From: Mucilaginibacter inviolabilis
GTDB taxonomy: Bacteria; Bacteroidota; Bacteroidia; Sphingobacteriales; Sphingobacteriaceae
DNA length: 64,000 nucleotides
Assembly (NCBI RefSeq): GCF_011089895.1
Contig: NZ_JAANAT010000004.1
Location: forward strand, 1-64,000
Reading direction: 5' to 3'
Shown here piece by piece: positions 43,066-52,256 of the stretch. The position numbers and the translations under genes were made by a program. Within the stretch, counting starts at the first letter, position 1. Each line of letters opens with the position of its first letter. The notes under the pieces were generated by a model. That model saw nothing but the letters and a program-made list of their open reading frames with translations, made no database searches and was not told the DNA's origin.

Positions 43066-44237
43066 AGGCTATAAACCAGCTTAAAACGTTTCAGCGAATT
43101 TTGGGTGAATACCCTGCCGATACGCCTCTAAGTAAGTTTTTACCCGGCTTCTACAGGCAAAATAAACAAATGGGATCAACCGATAGGCGTATTGCCAACC
43201 GGTTGATGTACAATTACTTTAGGATAGGTCTTGCCCTGCGCCATTTACCTGCCGATGAGCGTTTGTTTGTTGCCGAATTTTTATGCAATACTCAAACCAA
43301 CTCCTTTTTACAAAACTTTAAACCGGAATGGGCAGCTTGCATCGGTTTTAATATCGATGATAAACTGGCCCTGGTAAAAATAGCACATCCCGATTTTGAC
43401 CTGGAGGATGTGTTTCCATGGGCGTCACAACTATCTCCGGAAATCAATCGTGACGCTTTTTTAAAATCATTCTTCACCCAACCCGATCTTTTTATCCGGG
43501 TACGCAATGGCTATGACCATTTGGTTAAGGGCGAGCTGACCAAGGCGCAAATAGTATTTAAGGACGAGGGCAATGGCTGTCTTTCACTGCCGAACGGTAC
43601 CCGGCTTGAAACTATATTTTCCAAGCAACACTGGTTTGAGGTGCAGGACTTTTCCTCGCAGCAAACCGGCGATTTTTTCAGGCCGCAACGCTGGGATAGC
43701 TGGTGGGATGCCTGCGCGGCATCAGGCGGTAAATCATTGCTGCTGCATGAGGATGAGCCCAACATTAAGCTGGTGGTGTCAGACATCCGCGAATCGGTAC
43801 TGGCCAATCTGGACGAACGCTTTCACCTGGCCGGTTTAACCAAATATCAGAAAAAGGCGCTTGACCTCACCACCAATGTGGATCAGGTACTGCATGATTA
43901 TGCTTTTGATGGCATCATCCTCGACGCCCCCTGCAGCGGATCAGGCACCTGGGGCCGTACACCCGAGATGATTGCCCAGTTTGATCAGCATAAGATCGAG
44001 TTTTTCCAGAAGCTCCAAAAAAGCATAGCTCAAAACGTAGTAAAATACCTCAAGCCCGGTAAACCGCTTATTTACATCACCTGCTCGGCTTTTAAAGGCG
44101 AAAATGAGGATGTAGTTGATTTCCTGGTAAAAGAGCTTGGTCTTAAGCTCGAAGAAAGTCAAATACTCAAAGGCTATGAACGCCGTGCCGATACTATGTT
44201 TATAGCGAGGTTGAGTTTTCCAGTACCCGTAATATAA
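43062..44237 (+). CDS. RsmB-like 16S rRNA (cytosine-C5) methyltransferase
   Basis: 391 residues, NOL1/NOP2/sun family. The N-terminal NusB-like helical part has RILGEYPADTPLSKFLPGFY and GSTDRRIANRLMYNYFR. SAM-binding and catalytic parts include IILDAPCSGSGTWGRTPEM (first Cys) and PLIYITCSAFKGENEDVVDF (catalytic Cys). It methylates cytosine C5 in rRNA; which position is not settled by sequence alone. Coupled by an ATGA overlap to the lipoprotein gene, an odd partnership. Confidence 0.9.
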   Translation: MKAINQLKTFQRILGEYPADTPLSKFLPGFYRQNKQMGSTDRRIANRLMYNYFRIGLALRHLPADERLFVAEFLCNTQTNSFLQNFKPEWAACIGFNIDDKLALVKIAHPDFDLEDVFPWASQLSPEINRDAFLKSFFTQPDLFIRVRNGYDHLVKGELTKAQIVFKDEGNGCLSLPNGTRLETIFSKQHWFEVQDFSSQQTGDFFRPQRWDSWWDACAASGGKSLLLHEDEPNIKLVVSDIRESVLANLDERFHLAGLTKYQKKALDLTTNVDQVLHDYAFDGIILDAPCSGSGTWGRTPEMIAQFDQHKIEFFQKLQKSIAQNVVKYLKPGKPLIYITCSAFKGENEDVVDFLVKELGLKLEESQILKGYERRADTMFIARLSFPVPVI

Positions 44238-44243
44238 AAATTA

Positions 44244-44321
44244 TGTCATTCTGAACGGAGTGAAGAATCTATTATTTAATAGACAAAGTTTATAATAGAT
44301 CCTTCGTTCCTCAGGATGACA
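44244..44321. repeat. GTCATNCTGA family element
   Basis: TGTCATTCTGAACGGAGTGA...ATCTATTAT pairs with ATAATAGATCCTTCGTTCCT...GATGACA. Nearly the same as the element at 40106-40186. Confidence 0.8.
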
Positions 44322-44409
44322 AATCTTGTTATAAGAAGAGTCACTTTATAGCACACCATTGTAACAAACCATAGCAAACCTCCGTCTATGTAACTAAATA
44401 AAACATACT

Positions 44410-44781
44410 ATGGACATTAACCTGATCAACACGAATAATTTAATTATAGCCGAAATTGTATCTGATAGCATCATCATTAATGATGCCCAGGATGCATTGG
44501 ATATACTGGCTAACTGCGCGTATCAGGATGCAAACCGGATCATCGTTTACCAGAAAGATATCACGGAAGATTTCTTCGAGCTCAAAACCAAACTGGCCGG
44601 GGAGGTACTTCAAAAATTCTCTAATTATAACTCCAAATTAGCCATTGTCGGCGATTTTTCCGGATATGGCAGCAAAAGTCTGCGCGATTTTATTTACGAA
44701 AGTAATAAAGCCGGCAGGGTTAGTTTTGTAGCCACTAAGGAGGATGCTATAGAAGCGCTGTTAAAAGGCGTGAAGGTATAA
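44410..44781 (+). CDS. DUF4180 protein
   Basis: 123 residues. Conserved ITEDFFELKTKLAGEVLQKF, KLAIVGDFSGYGSKSLRDFI and YESNKAGRVSFVATKEDAIE define DUF4180, an uncharacterised small family with an alpha/beta appearance. No signal or membrane segment. It precedes the ArsR-SRPBCC unit by 84 bases; such small domains are often neighbours of stress regulators, but no link is proven. Confidence 0.88.
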   Translation: MDINLINTNNLIIAEIVSDSIIINDAQDALDILANCAYQDANRIIVYQKDITEDFFELKTKLAGEVLQKFSNYNSKLAIVGDFSGYGSKSLRDFIYESNKAGRVSFVATKEDAIEALLKGVKV

Positions 44782-44822
44782 GCTGAATCAAGCGGAAAAA
44801 ATGAAAATAAATTTGTGCAACT

Positions 44823-44862
44823 GATTGATTGCGCTTATATTTGCAATCAATCGGTTGCAAAT
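44823..44862 (+). promoter_or_regulatory. Promoter and overlapping operator of the ArsR-SRPBCC operon
   Basis: TATATTTG (44836-44843) is a TAnnTTTG element. Two overlapping dyads cover it: GATTGATTGC/GCAATCAATC (44823-44832 and 44843-44852) and ATTTGCAA/TTGCAAAT (44839-44846 and 44855-44862). This is the expected layout for autorepression by the regulator encoded from 44866. Confidence 0.7.
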
Positions 44863-44865
44863 AAT

Positions 44866-45171
44866 ATGAGACGAGACATTTTTCAAGCTATAGCAGATCC
44901 TACCAGGCGGGCAATTTTAAGTTTACTGGCCTTGCAGGCGATGACACCAAACGCTATTGCCGAGCATTTTGACAGTACCCGGCAGGCGGTATCCAAACAT
45001 ATCCAAATCCTGGTGGAATGCGAAGTGGTTAAACAGCAGCAAACCGGCAGGGAAATTCATTACCATTTTAATCCGCAGAAGATGAAAGAGATTGACTTAT
45101 GGCTCGATCGTTTCCGCAAGTTGTGGGAAGATCGTTTTGATCAGTTAGATAATTTATTAGAAAACCTATAA
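44866..45171 (+). CDS. ArsR-family winged-helix repressor
   Basis: 101 residues from ATG 44866 (MRRDIFQAIADPTRRAIL). Winged-helix core: LALQAMTPNAIAEHFDSTRQ then AVSKHIQILVECEVVKQQ and TGREIHYHFNP. It lacks the CxC metal sites of arsenic sensors, like other members paired with SRPBCC proteins. The gene ends 12 bases before the SRPBCC gene. The start is set by a convincing promoter just upstream; the earlier in-frame GTG at 44815 lies within the operator region and is rejected. Confidence 0.9.
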   Translation: MRRDIFQAIADPTRRAILSLLALQAMTPNAIAEHFDSTRQAVSKHIQILVECEVVKQQQTGREIHYHFNPQKMKEIDLWLDRFRKLWEDRFDQLDNLLENL

Positions 45172-45183
45172 AACAAATTCAAT

Positions 45184-45672
45184 ATGAGTGCAAAAACAGA
45201 GATCACCAAAGATTTGGCTAACAAAAAACTACGTGTTACACGGGAATTTGCCGCCCCCGTTGAAAAAGTATGGAAAGCATGGACAGATGTGAGCTTGCTG
45301 GAGCAATGGTGGGCGCCAAAGCCCTGGAAAGCCGTATCTAAATCATATGACTTTAGCGAAGGCGGTTTCTGGCTGTATTGTATGAGCGGGCCAAATGGCG
45401 AAGCAGCTTGGTGCCGGGTTAATTTTAAAACCATAGTACCACAGCAAAGCTTTACCTCCACAGCCTTATTCTGCGATGAAAATGGTGTTATAGATCCGAG
45501 TTTTCCGGCGATGCACTGGCTGGTTACTTTTCAAACGGTTGAAGCAGCTACGCGGGTAATAGCAGAGCTTACATTTGATAGCGAAACCGATTTAGAGAAA
45601 ATTGTTGCAATGGGCTTCGAGGCGGGCTATACCATGGCACTGGACAATCTGGACGAGCTATTGGCTGCATAA
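45184..45672 (+). CDS. SRPBCC/AHSA1-domain protein
   Basis: 162 residues. LRVTREFAAPVEKVWKAWTD, LLEQWWAPKPWKAVSKSYDF and FEAGYTMALDNLDELLA define the activator-of-Hsp90 ATPase C-terminal-like (START-like, ligand cavity) domain. Second gene of the ArsR operon; this pairing is common in many bacteria, and the SRPBCC protein may bind the effector or protect against it. Ligand unknown. Confidence 0.9.
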   Translation: MSAKTEITKDLANKKLRVTREFAAPVEKVWKAWTDVSLLEQWWAPKPWKAVSKSYDFSEGGFWLYCMSGPNGEAAWCRVNFKTIVPQQSFTSTALFCDENGVIDPSFPAMHWLVTFQTVEAATRVIAELTFDSETDLEKIVAMGFEAGYTMALDNLDELLAA

Positions 45673-45717
45673 GCTTTTATATCCAAGAAACGGAGGTCAA
45701 CCCTTCAGGAGATGGCG

Positions 45718-46287
45718 CTACAAATGCGTATTGCTTCTGAATAGTTTAATAGCTATAGCCAGCAAAATAATACCGAAGGCTTTACGCAATATACTGAGCC
45801 CAATGGGGCCAAGCAATCTTTCGAGCCATTTTACATTTTTGAGTACCAGGTAAACTACAATAGTATTTAATACAATGCCTACCAGTATGTTTTGGGTTTG
45901 GTATTGTGATTTGAGCGAGAGTAGGGTGGTCATGGTTCCGGCCCCGGCTATCAACGGAAAAGCGATAGGTACAATAGATGCCGACTGGGGAATTTCCTCT
46001 TTAAAAAATGTCATGCCCAGTATCATTTCCATAGCGATAATAAATATTACCAGCGATCCTGCAATAGCAAAGGAGGCTATATCAAGCCCGATAACGGCCA
46101 ACAACTGATCGCCTACAAATAAAAACACCACCATCAGCACCAGTACTGCTATGCTAGCCTTTTCCGATTCGATATGCCCCACACGCTGCCTTACCTGGAT
46201 TATAACGGGTATAGCGCCAAGGATATCAATGATGGCAAAAAGGATCATGGTAACGGATAGTACTTCCCTGAAAACTAATGGATGCAT
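45718..46287 (-). CDS. MarC/YchE-family inner membrane protein
   Basis: 189 residues from ATG 46287 (MHPLVFREVLSVTMILFAII), which gives the family's normal length; an earlier in-frame start at 46389 adds an unusual leader near a terminator. About six helices: LVLMVVFLFVGDQLLAVIGL, FAIAGSLVIFIIAMEMILGM, VPIAFPLIAGAGTMTTLLSL and ILVGIVLNTIVVYLVLKNVK. The PxxxGxGT-like segment PLIAGAGTMTT is typical. MarC proteins have no proven transport role. Confidence 0.86.
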   Translation of the reverse strand: MHPLVFREVLSVTMILFAIIDILGAIPVIIQVRQRVGHIESEKASIAVLVLMVVFLFVGDQLLAVIGLDIASFAIAGSLVIFIIAMEMILGMTFFKEEIPQSASIVPIAFPLIAGAGTMTTLLSLKSQYQTQNILVGIVLNTIVVYLVLKNVKWLERLLGPIGLSILRKAFGIILLAIAIKLFRSNTHL

Positions 46288-46394
46288 GGCTGTAGGTTTA
46301 TGCTGGTGCAAAAATGCAATTAAAATATAAAGAAAGATAATAAGAAAATACGATGTGCCGAAATTTATGCGGCAAATCTTCCAAATCAAGGCAC

Positions 46395-46426
46395 AAAAAA
46401 GGTCCTGAGCAATCAGGACCTTTTTT
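46395..46426. terminator. Strong terminator after the APC permease gene
   Basis: AAAAAAGGTCCTGA and TCAGGACCTTTTTT form a perfect 14-bp stem around GCAA, with T-runs on both strands. Confidence 0.9.
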
Positions 46427-46451
46427 GTGTAATAGTAATAATTTTATGAGC

Positions 46452-48008
46452 TTACTCCATAAATTTGGGGTTGATAGGGTCATTTGCGGCTTCAACCTTA
46501 CCATGCCTTACATGTGAGCGTTTGATGCTGTAGCCAAAGTAAATGATAAAGCCTATAAGTAACCAAACGATAAGACGTGCCCAGTTTTCCCAGCCTTCGC
46601 TGGCAATCATACACAGGCAGATCAGCGCGCCCAGCGGGCAAACGATCATATAAAGTGGTGTCTGGAACGGACGAACAATGGTTGGATCGGTTCTGCGCAG
46701 GATAAATATACCTATACAAACCAGCACGAATGCAAATAAAGTACCGATACTCACCATATCACCCACATATTTATCAGGTATAAAACCGGCGAATATAGAT
46801 ACGAATACAAAAAATAACCACTGTGATTTATAGGGTGTGCGGTATTTGGGATGAAGCTTAGAGAATACTTTAGGGATCAAACCATCGGTGCTCATGGTAT
46901 AAAACACACGGGTTTGGCCCATCAGCATCACCAGAATCACCGAAGAAAAACCAGCAAGAATAGACACTGTAACAAACGAAGCTAACCAACCATAACCAGG
47001 CATCGCGGTTTTAATAGCATAGCTCACAGAGGCTTCTTTACCTTGAATAAGGAAATCTTTGTAAGATACCAAGCCGGTTAATACGTGCGAAAACAGGATG
47101 TATAAAGCAGTACAGAAAACCAACGATATCAGGATACCTTTTGGCATATCTTTTTGCGGATTTTTAGCTTCCTGCGCAGCGGTTGAAACCGCATCGAAAC
47201 CAATAAAGGCAAAGAATACTACACTGGCGCCGCGTAACACACCTAACCATCCATGGTTAAAAGTATCGCCATAATCAACAATACCTGTACTTACCTTTAC
47301 GGTACCCGCATCAGCAGGTATCATGTAAGGGGTGTGAAAAGCAGGGTTGATAAAATGCCAGCCTAAACCGATAATCAGGAGCACAATAGCTACTTTAACA
47401 ATTACGATGATATTGTTTACCACAGCCGATTCCGCCATACCGCGTATCAGCAATAAAGTAAGCAGGAATATAATTAATATAGCCGGCAGGTTAACAATAC
47501 CCCGGGTGCCCAGCTCTGCGGCATACATGCCGGAGGTAGTGTTTGACACCTCAAAGAAGGAGTGTGTCCACTGGTAGGGGATATGAAAATTAAAAAAGGT
47601 AATCAAAAATTCGTTAAAATATTGCGACCAGCCAATGGCTACGGTAGCGGCTCCAAGCGCGTATTCCAGTACCAGATCCCAGCCTATGATCCAGGCTATA
47701 AATTCGCCCATGGTGGCGTAAGAGTAAGTATAAGCCGAACCGGCTATTGGTATCATACTGGCAAATTCTGCATAGCATAAACCGGCCAGGGCGCAACCTG
47801 CGGCTGCAATAAGGAATGAAATGGTAACAGCCGGACCTGCATGTTCACCGGCTGCCGCTGCTGTACGCACAAAAATACCGGCTCCAATGATAGCACCAAT
47901 ACCCAGCGCTATTAGCGATCCAACGCCTAAGGTTCTTTTCAGCGATTTCTCCGTCTCAACAGAGGCAGCCATCAATTGCTGAATAGGCTTCTTAATAAAT
48001 AACTTCAT
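46452..48008 (-). CDS. APC-superfamily amino acid permease, cationic-transporter-like
   Basis: 518 residues, about 12 helices. Starts MKLFIKKPIQQLMAASVETE then KSLKRTLGVGSLIALGIGAI. Substrate-site motif GAIIGAGIFV in helix 1 and the second conserved segment GFDAVSTAAQEAKNPQKDMP are those of CAT/YfnA-type APC permeases. Probably takes up an amino acid by proton symport; the exact substrate cannot be told. A long gap of unknown content precedes it. Confidence 0.88.
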   Translation of the reverse strand: MKLFIKKPIQQLMAASVETEKSLKRTLGVGSLIALGIGAIIGAGIFVRTAAAAGEHAGPAVTISFLIAAAGCALAGLCYAEFASMIPIAGSAYTYSYATMGEFIAWIIGWDLVLEYALGAATVAIGWSQYFNEFLITFFNFHIPYQWTHSFFEVSNTTSGMYAAELGTRGIVNLPAILIIFLLTLLLIRGMAESAVVNNIIVIVKVAIVLLIIGLGWHFINPAFHTPYMIPADAGTVKVSTGIVDYGDTFNHGWLGVLRGASVVFFAFIGFDAVSTAAQEAKNPQKDMPKGILISLVFCTALYILFSHVLTGLVSYKDFLIQGKEASVSYAIKTAMPGYGWLASFVTVSILAGFSSVILVMLMGQTRVFYTMSTDGLIPKVFSKLHPKYRTPYKSQWLFFVFVSIFAGFIPDKYVGDMVSIGTLFAFVLVCIGIFILRRTDPTIVRPFQTPLYMIVCPLGALICLCMIASEGWENWARLIVWLLIGFIIYFGYSIKRSHVRHGKVEAANDPINPKFME

Positions 48009-48411
48009 TTGAAAATAGTAAGATCAGTTTTAAAAATTTAAAAATTCACATTCCCCCAAACGTACTTAAATTTATTGAAATCCTAAAGTGCGGAATGTAA
48101 CAATGGAATAATGAGGTATTTCCAAATAAAAGTATGGAAAATCGAGTAAATCTATAGGTGATTGAATTTTTATAAGTGCTTATATAAGTGCCTCATTTGT
48201 AATGGAAGTAAGCAAATTGCCGTGTTTGAGCAACACTTAGATTTTTGGATAGAATTAGCGCAAAACAGGGAGGAATAAAAACCACGAAATGTTTTTAAAG
48301 TTAAAGGGAATCCCCTGCTTTTTTCGGCTGATTTATTCCCGTTTTGCTTAAAAAGATATTTTAGCCGGTAAAGTTTTATGATCCTTTACCGGTTTCAAAA
48401 CATTATTATTT
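48009..48411. other. Gap with little recognisable content
   Basis: No gene seen. A hairpin (48364-48393) is placed as a terminator for the VOC gene on its right. A direct repeat ATAAGTGCTT/ATATAAGTGCCT lies near 48171-48195. The left part probably contains the permease promoter. Confidence 0.55.
48364..48393 (-). terminator. Terminator of the VOC gene
   Basis: GCCGGTAAAG and CTTTACCGGT form a 10-bp stem. On the minus strand it leads into an A/T-rich tract with TTTTT further on. Confidence 0.6.
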
Positions 48412-49074
48412 TCAGATCTGGTTTACCTCCAGCACCTGATCCTCATTTTCTGAGTGGAATATGATTTTTGTCCAAAAGGGTTCAGCCTTTTTATCGGTTG
48501 GAAACCAATTCCTGTTCGGATCAACTAATATAAATAAACCGGCCTCATCACCAAGGGCCATAAAATTATCCTGTTTGGGTTGTTTGGCATAATAATCCAG
48601 ACCGTATCTGGCTATCAGATCATCGGCGCAGTCTTGCACATGCTGACTTACTATACCAATTTCGCTTATGTGCAGGATGGAATTACCAGTAAACGGGACC
48701 TCGGATTGATTCTGAAGATCGTAGCGTGATATCAGCTCCAGCAGGTTGCCATTGTTGTCATAAAAATAAAATGAGCGGGCATTCCAAAGTTTAATGTCCG
48801 AAAGATGACTATCCTTAGTAACCGGGAGTATAACCACCTTTTCTTTCATCCAGGCCAGTGCTTCCTCGAGTTTATTGTTGGGGATATCAAACGCGAGATG
48901 ATAGTTAGGGTTAATGCTTTCTGTTGAATTGATAAAGATGAGCTCGGTTTTGCCTATCAGGAATGAAATCTCCTGATCTGTTTTCCGGTTAGTTTTAATA
49001 TCGAGTATATGATTGTAAAATTGTTCTGTTGCCGGCAGGTTATTCGTCAGCAAATGGATTTCCTTAATTTTCAT
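48412..49074 (-). CDS. VOC-family protein, two-module
   Basis: 220 residues with two glyoxalase/dioxygenase-type beta-alpha-beta modules. First: KIKEIHLLTNNLPATEQFYN and ARSFYFYDNNGNLLELISRY. Second: ILHISEIGIVSQHVQDCADD and GDEAGLFILVDPNRNWFP. His and Glu at the expected metal positions are present in the first module. No substrate can be inferred, and no catabolic genes lie adjacent. Confidence 0.82.
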   Translation of the reverse strand: MKIKEIHLLTNNLPATEQFYNHILDIKTNRKTDQEISFLIGKTELIFINSTESINPNYHLAFDIPNNKLEEALAWMKEKVVILPVTKDSHLSDIKLWNARSFYFYDNNGNLLELISRYDLQNQSEVPFTGNSILHISEIGIVSQHVQDCADDLIARYGLDYYAKQPKQDNFMALGDEAGLFILVDPNRNWFPTDKKAEPFWTKIIFHSENEDQVLEVNQI

Positions 49075-49190
49075 AGTTGTGCAGAGTAGTATAACGCTGC
49101 TAATTTAAAAATTACTTGATGCCTGAGAGATTGCAAGTAAAAACATGGAAATAAAATGATAAAGTATGTAACGGAGAACTAAAACCGAGT

Positions 49191-49679
49191 TTAATTATTT
49201 GCCTTAAGATTCGGGAAAAAGTATGCAAGTACATTAAACAGAATGGAGAGTATTACAAAAAAAAGGATCAACTGACCTGTTCGCTTTGTTTTTAATTGAA
49301 AAGCGACAAAGAAAGACAGTACGGTACTAAATAATGTGATAACTATAATACCCGATAAAAATTCGTGCAAAGTATAATCAATGGTAATGATCAGCATCAT
49401 ACTGTGAAAAAGACATTCTGCTATGAAAAATATTCCTGCACTATACAGCATTAAAAGAATAATACTTATATCCTTCTGTACTTTTATAAGGCTTTTTTGA
49501 GCCAGAATGATTACCGTAATGCAGATGGCGAATAGAATGGCTCCATTTGTTTTAACAGGTGTAAGGGGTATGTATTCAGGAATATTTAATGGAGATCCGA
49601 ATAAGATATACCAATTGGCTAAAAATGCCACAAAAGAGATAAGGCTATATTTAATAATAATCTTGTAGAGAGGTTTCAT
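49191..49679 (-). CDS. Four-helix membrane protein, unknown
   Basis: 162 residues with four hydrophobic helices (YSLISFVAFLANWYILFG, GAILFAICITVIILAQKSLI, IILLMLYSAGIFFIAECLFH, IIVITLFSTVLSFFVAFQLK, and a C-terminal fifth LILFFVILSILFNVLAYFF). I find no known motif. It lies between the VOC gene and hppA, with no coupling to either, and is AT-rich. Confidence 0.65.
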   Translation of the reverse strand: MKPLYKIIIKYSLISFVAFLANWYILFGSPLNIPEYIPLTPVKTNGAILFAICITVIILAQKSLIKVQKDISIILLMLYSAGIFFIAECLFHSMMLIITIDYTLHEFLSGIIVITLFSTVLSFFVAFQLKTKRTGQLILFFVILSILFNVLAYFFPNLKANN

Positions 49680-49693
49680 GATTACTCAAATAT

Positions 49694-49719
49694 AAAAAAA
49701 GCCACCCTCGCAGGCGGCT
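49694..49719 (-). terminator. Terminator of hppA
   Basis: Minus-strand AGCCGCC/GGTGGCT (one G-T pair) followed by a T-run. Confidence 0.8.
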
Positions 49720-49742
49720 CTTTTCAACACTATTTATTTGAA

Positions 49743-51989
49743 TTAAAGGTTTTTGTCAGTTTTGATTATCACATGCGTATTGATGGATTGTCTGTGTAGT
49801 TCCCGTTGTATACGCGGACTGGTATCAACCAAATGATTCAGGTGCGGTGCAATTACCAGCGAAACGATCGACATCAGTTTGATGAGGATGTTCATGGATG
49901 GGCCTGAAGTATCTTTAAACGGATCGCCTACGGTATCGCCGGTTACAGATGCTTTATGCGGATCTGATTTTTTGTAATGGATTTCGCCGTTGATCTCTAC
50001 ACCTTTTTCAAATGATTTTTTGGCGTTATCCCAGGCGCCGCCTGCGTTGCTCTGAAAAATACCCATCAACACGCCCGATACAGTTACACCTGCCAATAAA
50101 CCACCCAAAACTTCGGGGCCAAAGGCAAAACCAATAATGATAGGGGTGATGAGGGCAATTAAACCCGGGGCAACCATTTCGCGGATAGAGGCTTTGGTAG
50201 ATATAGCCACACATTTTTCGTATTCAGGTTTGGCTTTGTATTCCATAATGCCTGGTATTTCGCGAAACTGGCGTCTTACTTCTTCTACCATGGCCATAGC
50301 TGCGCGGCCCACGGCCGAGATACATAAGGCCGAGAAGATGAAAGGGATCATCCCGCCTACAAATAAACCGGCTAAAACATCAGCCTTATAAATATCAATA
50401 TGCTCAATACCTGCTACACCCACAAATGCCGCAAATAAGGCCAGTGAGGTTAATGCTGCCGAAGCAATGGCAAATCCCTTGCCGGTTGCCGCGGTAGTGT
50501 TACCTACAGCATCCAGGTTATCTGTACGGTGACGTACTTCTTCGGGCAGGCGACTCATTTCAGCAATACCACCGGCGTTATCAGCAATAGGACCGAATGC
50601 ATCGATAGCCAATTGCATGGCCGTAGTAGCCATCATACCGGCTGCAGCGATAGCTACACCATATAAACCTGCGAAGTGGTACGAGCCATAAATACCCGAT
50701 GCCAATACCAGGATAGGTAATACCGTTGATTCCATACCTACAGCCAAACCACCAATGATATTGGTAGCGTGACCGGTTGATGATTGGCGGATAATGCTCA
50801 ATACCGGGCGCTTGCCCATAGCCGTATAATATTCGGTAATGATGGACATTAAAGTACCTACTACCAAACCAACCACTATCGACATGAAAACTCCGTCTTT
50901 AGTAAATATCAGCGAGCCTGCTTTAATACCGCCATTCACTTCATCACGAGACATGTGAAACTCTCCGGCAGGTAACATCCACTGTACTACAAAATAAGTA
51001 GCAATAGCGGTTAAAATAATAGATGCCCAGTTACCCATATTAAGGGCTTTTTGAACACTATCTGTCTCACTTTTGATCTTCACAAAAGCCGCGCCTATAA
51101 TAGAGAATATCAATCCTAAACCGGCTATTACCATAGGCAACAATACCGGGGCTATACCGCCAAAAGCATCATGCGATACAATTTCGCGGCCCAGCACCAT
51201 GGTAGCCAGCATAGTAGCTACGTACGATCCGAATAAATCGGCGCCCATACCGGCAACGTCGCCCACGTTATCACCTACGTTATCGGCAATGGTTGCAGGG
51301 TTACGTACGTCATCCTCGGGGATACCTGCCTCTACTTTACCTACAAGATCGGCGCCTACGTCGGCCGCTTTGGTATAAATACCGCCACCAACACGGGCAA
51401 ACAGCGCTATGGATTCGGCACCTAAAGAGAAGCCTGCCAAAACATCAAGTGCTTTAGCCATATCCTCACCATTTACGGTACTACCCGCTACGTTTTTAAC
51501 ATACATGGTATAAAAAACAATAAACAACGATCCTAAGCCAATAATAGCTAAACCGGCAACACCTAAGCCCATTACCGTACCACCGGTAAACGAAACTTTT
51601 AATGCTTTGGCCAGACTGCTGCGTGCTGCCTGTGTAGTACGCACGTTGGCTTTGGTTGCAATACGCATGCCCAGGAAACCGGCAAAGGCAGATAAAAATG
51701 CACCAATTAAAAAGGAGATGGCAATAACCGGGCTTGATGTAGCCACTGTAGTGCCAGACCAGGCCAGTAAGATACCGGCAACTATCACAAAATAGCTGAG
51801 TATTTTCCATTCGGCACGTAAAAAGGCCATTGCCCCATCGGCAATGTAACCCGCCAGCTGGGCCATGTCGCCATCACCAGCATCCTGTTTGGTAACCCAG
51901 GCGGCTTTAACCGCCATAGCGATAATGCCGATAAGGCCTATCACCGGAATTAAGTAGATCAAGTAATTGTTCAAAAAATCCATATTCAA
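49743..51989 (-). CDS. hppA: Membrane-bound pyrophosphatase, ion-translocating
   Basis: 748 residues, about 16 helices. The pyrophosphate site is DVGADLVGKVEAGIPEDD and NPATIADNVGDNVGDVAGMG. GNTTAATGKGFAIASAAL has Ala where K+-independent pumps have Lys, so it should be K+-dependent. It hydrolyses PPi and pumps Na+ or H+ across the inner membrane. Which ion cannot be read with certainty. The C-terminal tail (HLVDTSPRIQRELHRQSINT) is longer than usual. It diverges from the APC permease. Confidence 0.95.
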   Translation of the reverse strand: MNMDFLNNYLIYLIPVIGLIGIIAMAVKAAWVTKQDAGDGDMAQLAGYIADGAMAFLRAEWKILSYFVIVAGILLAWSGTTVATSSPVIAISFLIGAFLSAFAGFLGMRIATKANVRTTQAARSSLAKALKVSFTGGTVMGLGVAGLAIIGLGSLFIVFYTMYVKNVAGSTVNGEDMAKALDVLAGFSLGAESIALFARVGGGIYTKAADVGADLVGKVEAGIPEDDVRNPATIADNVGDNVGDVAGMGADLFGSYVATMLATMVLGREIVSHDAFGGIAPVLLPMVIAGLGLIFSIIGAAFVKIKSETDSVQKALNMGNWASIILTAIATYFVVQWMLPAGEFHMSRDEVNGGIKAGSLIFTKDGVFMSIVVGLVVGTLMSIITEYYTAMGKRPVLSIIRQSSTGHATNIIGGLAVGMESTVLPILVLASGIYGSYHFAGLYGVAIAAAGMMATTAMQLAIDAFGPIADNAGGIAEMSRLPEEVRHRTDNLDAVGNTTAATGKGFAIASAALTSLALFAAFVGVAGIEHIDIYKADVLAGLFVGGMIPFIFSALCISAVGRAAMAMVEEVRRQFREIPGIMEYKAKPEYEKCVAISTKASIREMVAPGLIALITPIIIGFAFGPEVLGGLLAGVTVSGVLMGIFQSNAGGAWDNAKKSFEKGVEINGEIHYKKSDPHKASVTGDTVGDPFKDTSGPSMNILIKLMSIVSLVIAPHLNHLVDTSPRIQRELHRQSINTHVIIKTDKNL

Positions 51990-52063
51990 AATTTGGTTTA
52001 CAAATGGTAGTTAGGAGCCGTGATCGGGGTAACAATAAGCAAGGATAATTTTAAAACGAACAT

Positions 52064-52093
52064 TTTGCGGTATATCTAAAATGTATATATTTG
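52064..52093 (+). promoter_or_regulatory. Promoter of the second APC permease gene
   Basis: TTTG (52064-52067), 18 bases, then TATATTTG (52086-52093): a good -33/-7 pair. It predicts a leader of about 160 bases before the ATG at 52257. Confidence 0.65.
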
Positions 52094-52256
52094 ATAACCG
52101 ATCCTCGTTCTAAAAATCTCTGCCCCAAAAATCCTTAATCCTTGGCTTCTATTAATTGGTGGATGCAAAATAGTAATTTTATTTTCTTTCCCAAGAGCCT
52201 GCTTATTATAAAGTTTTTTAAATAGTTTAGGAACTTAAAACCCCTTTGAATAACAC

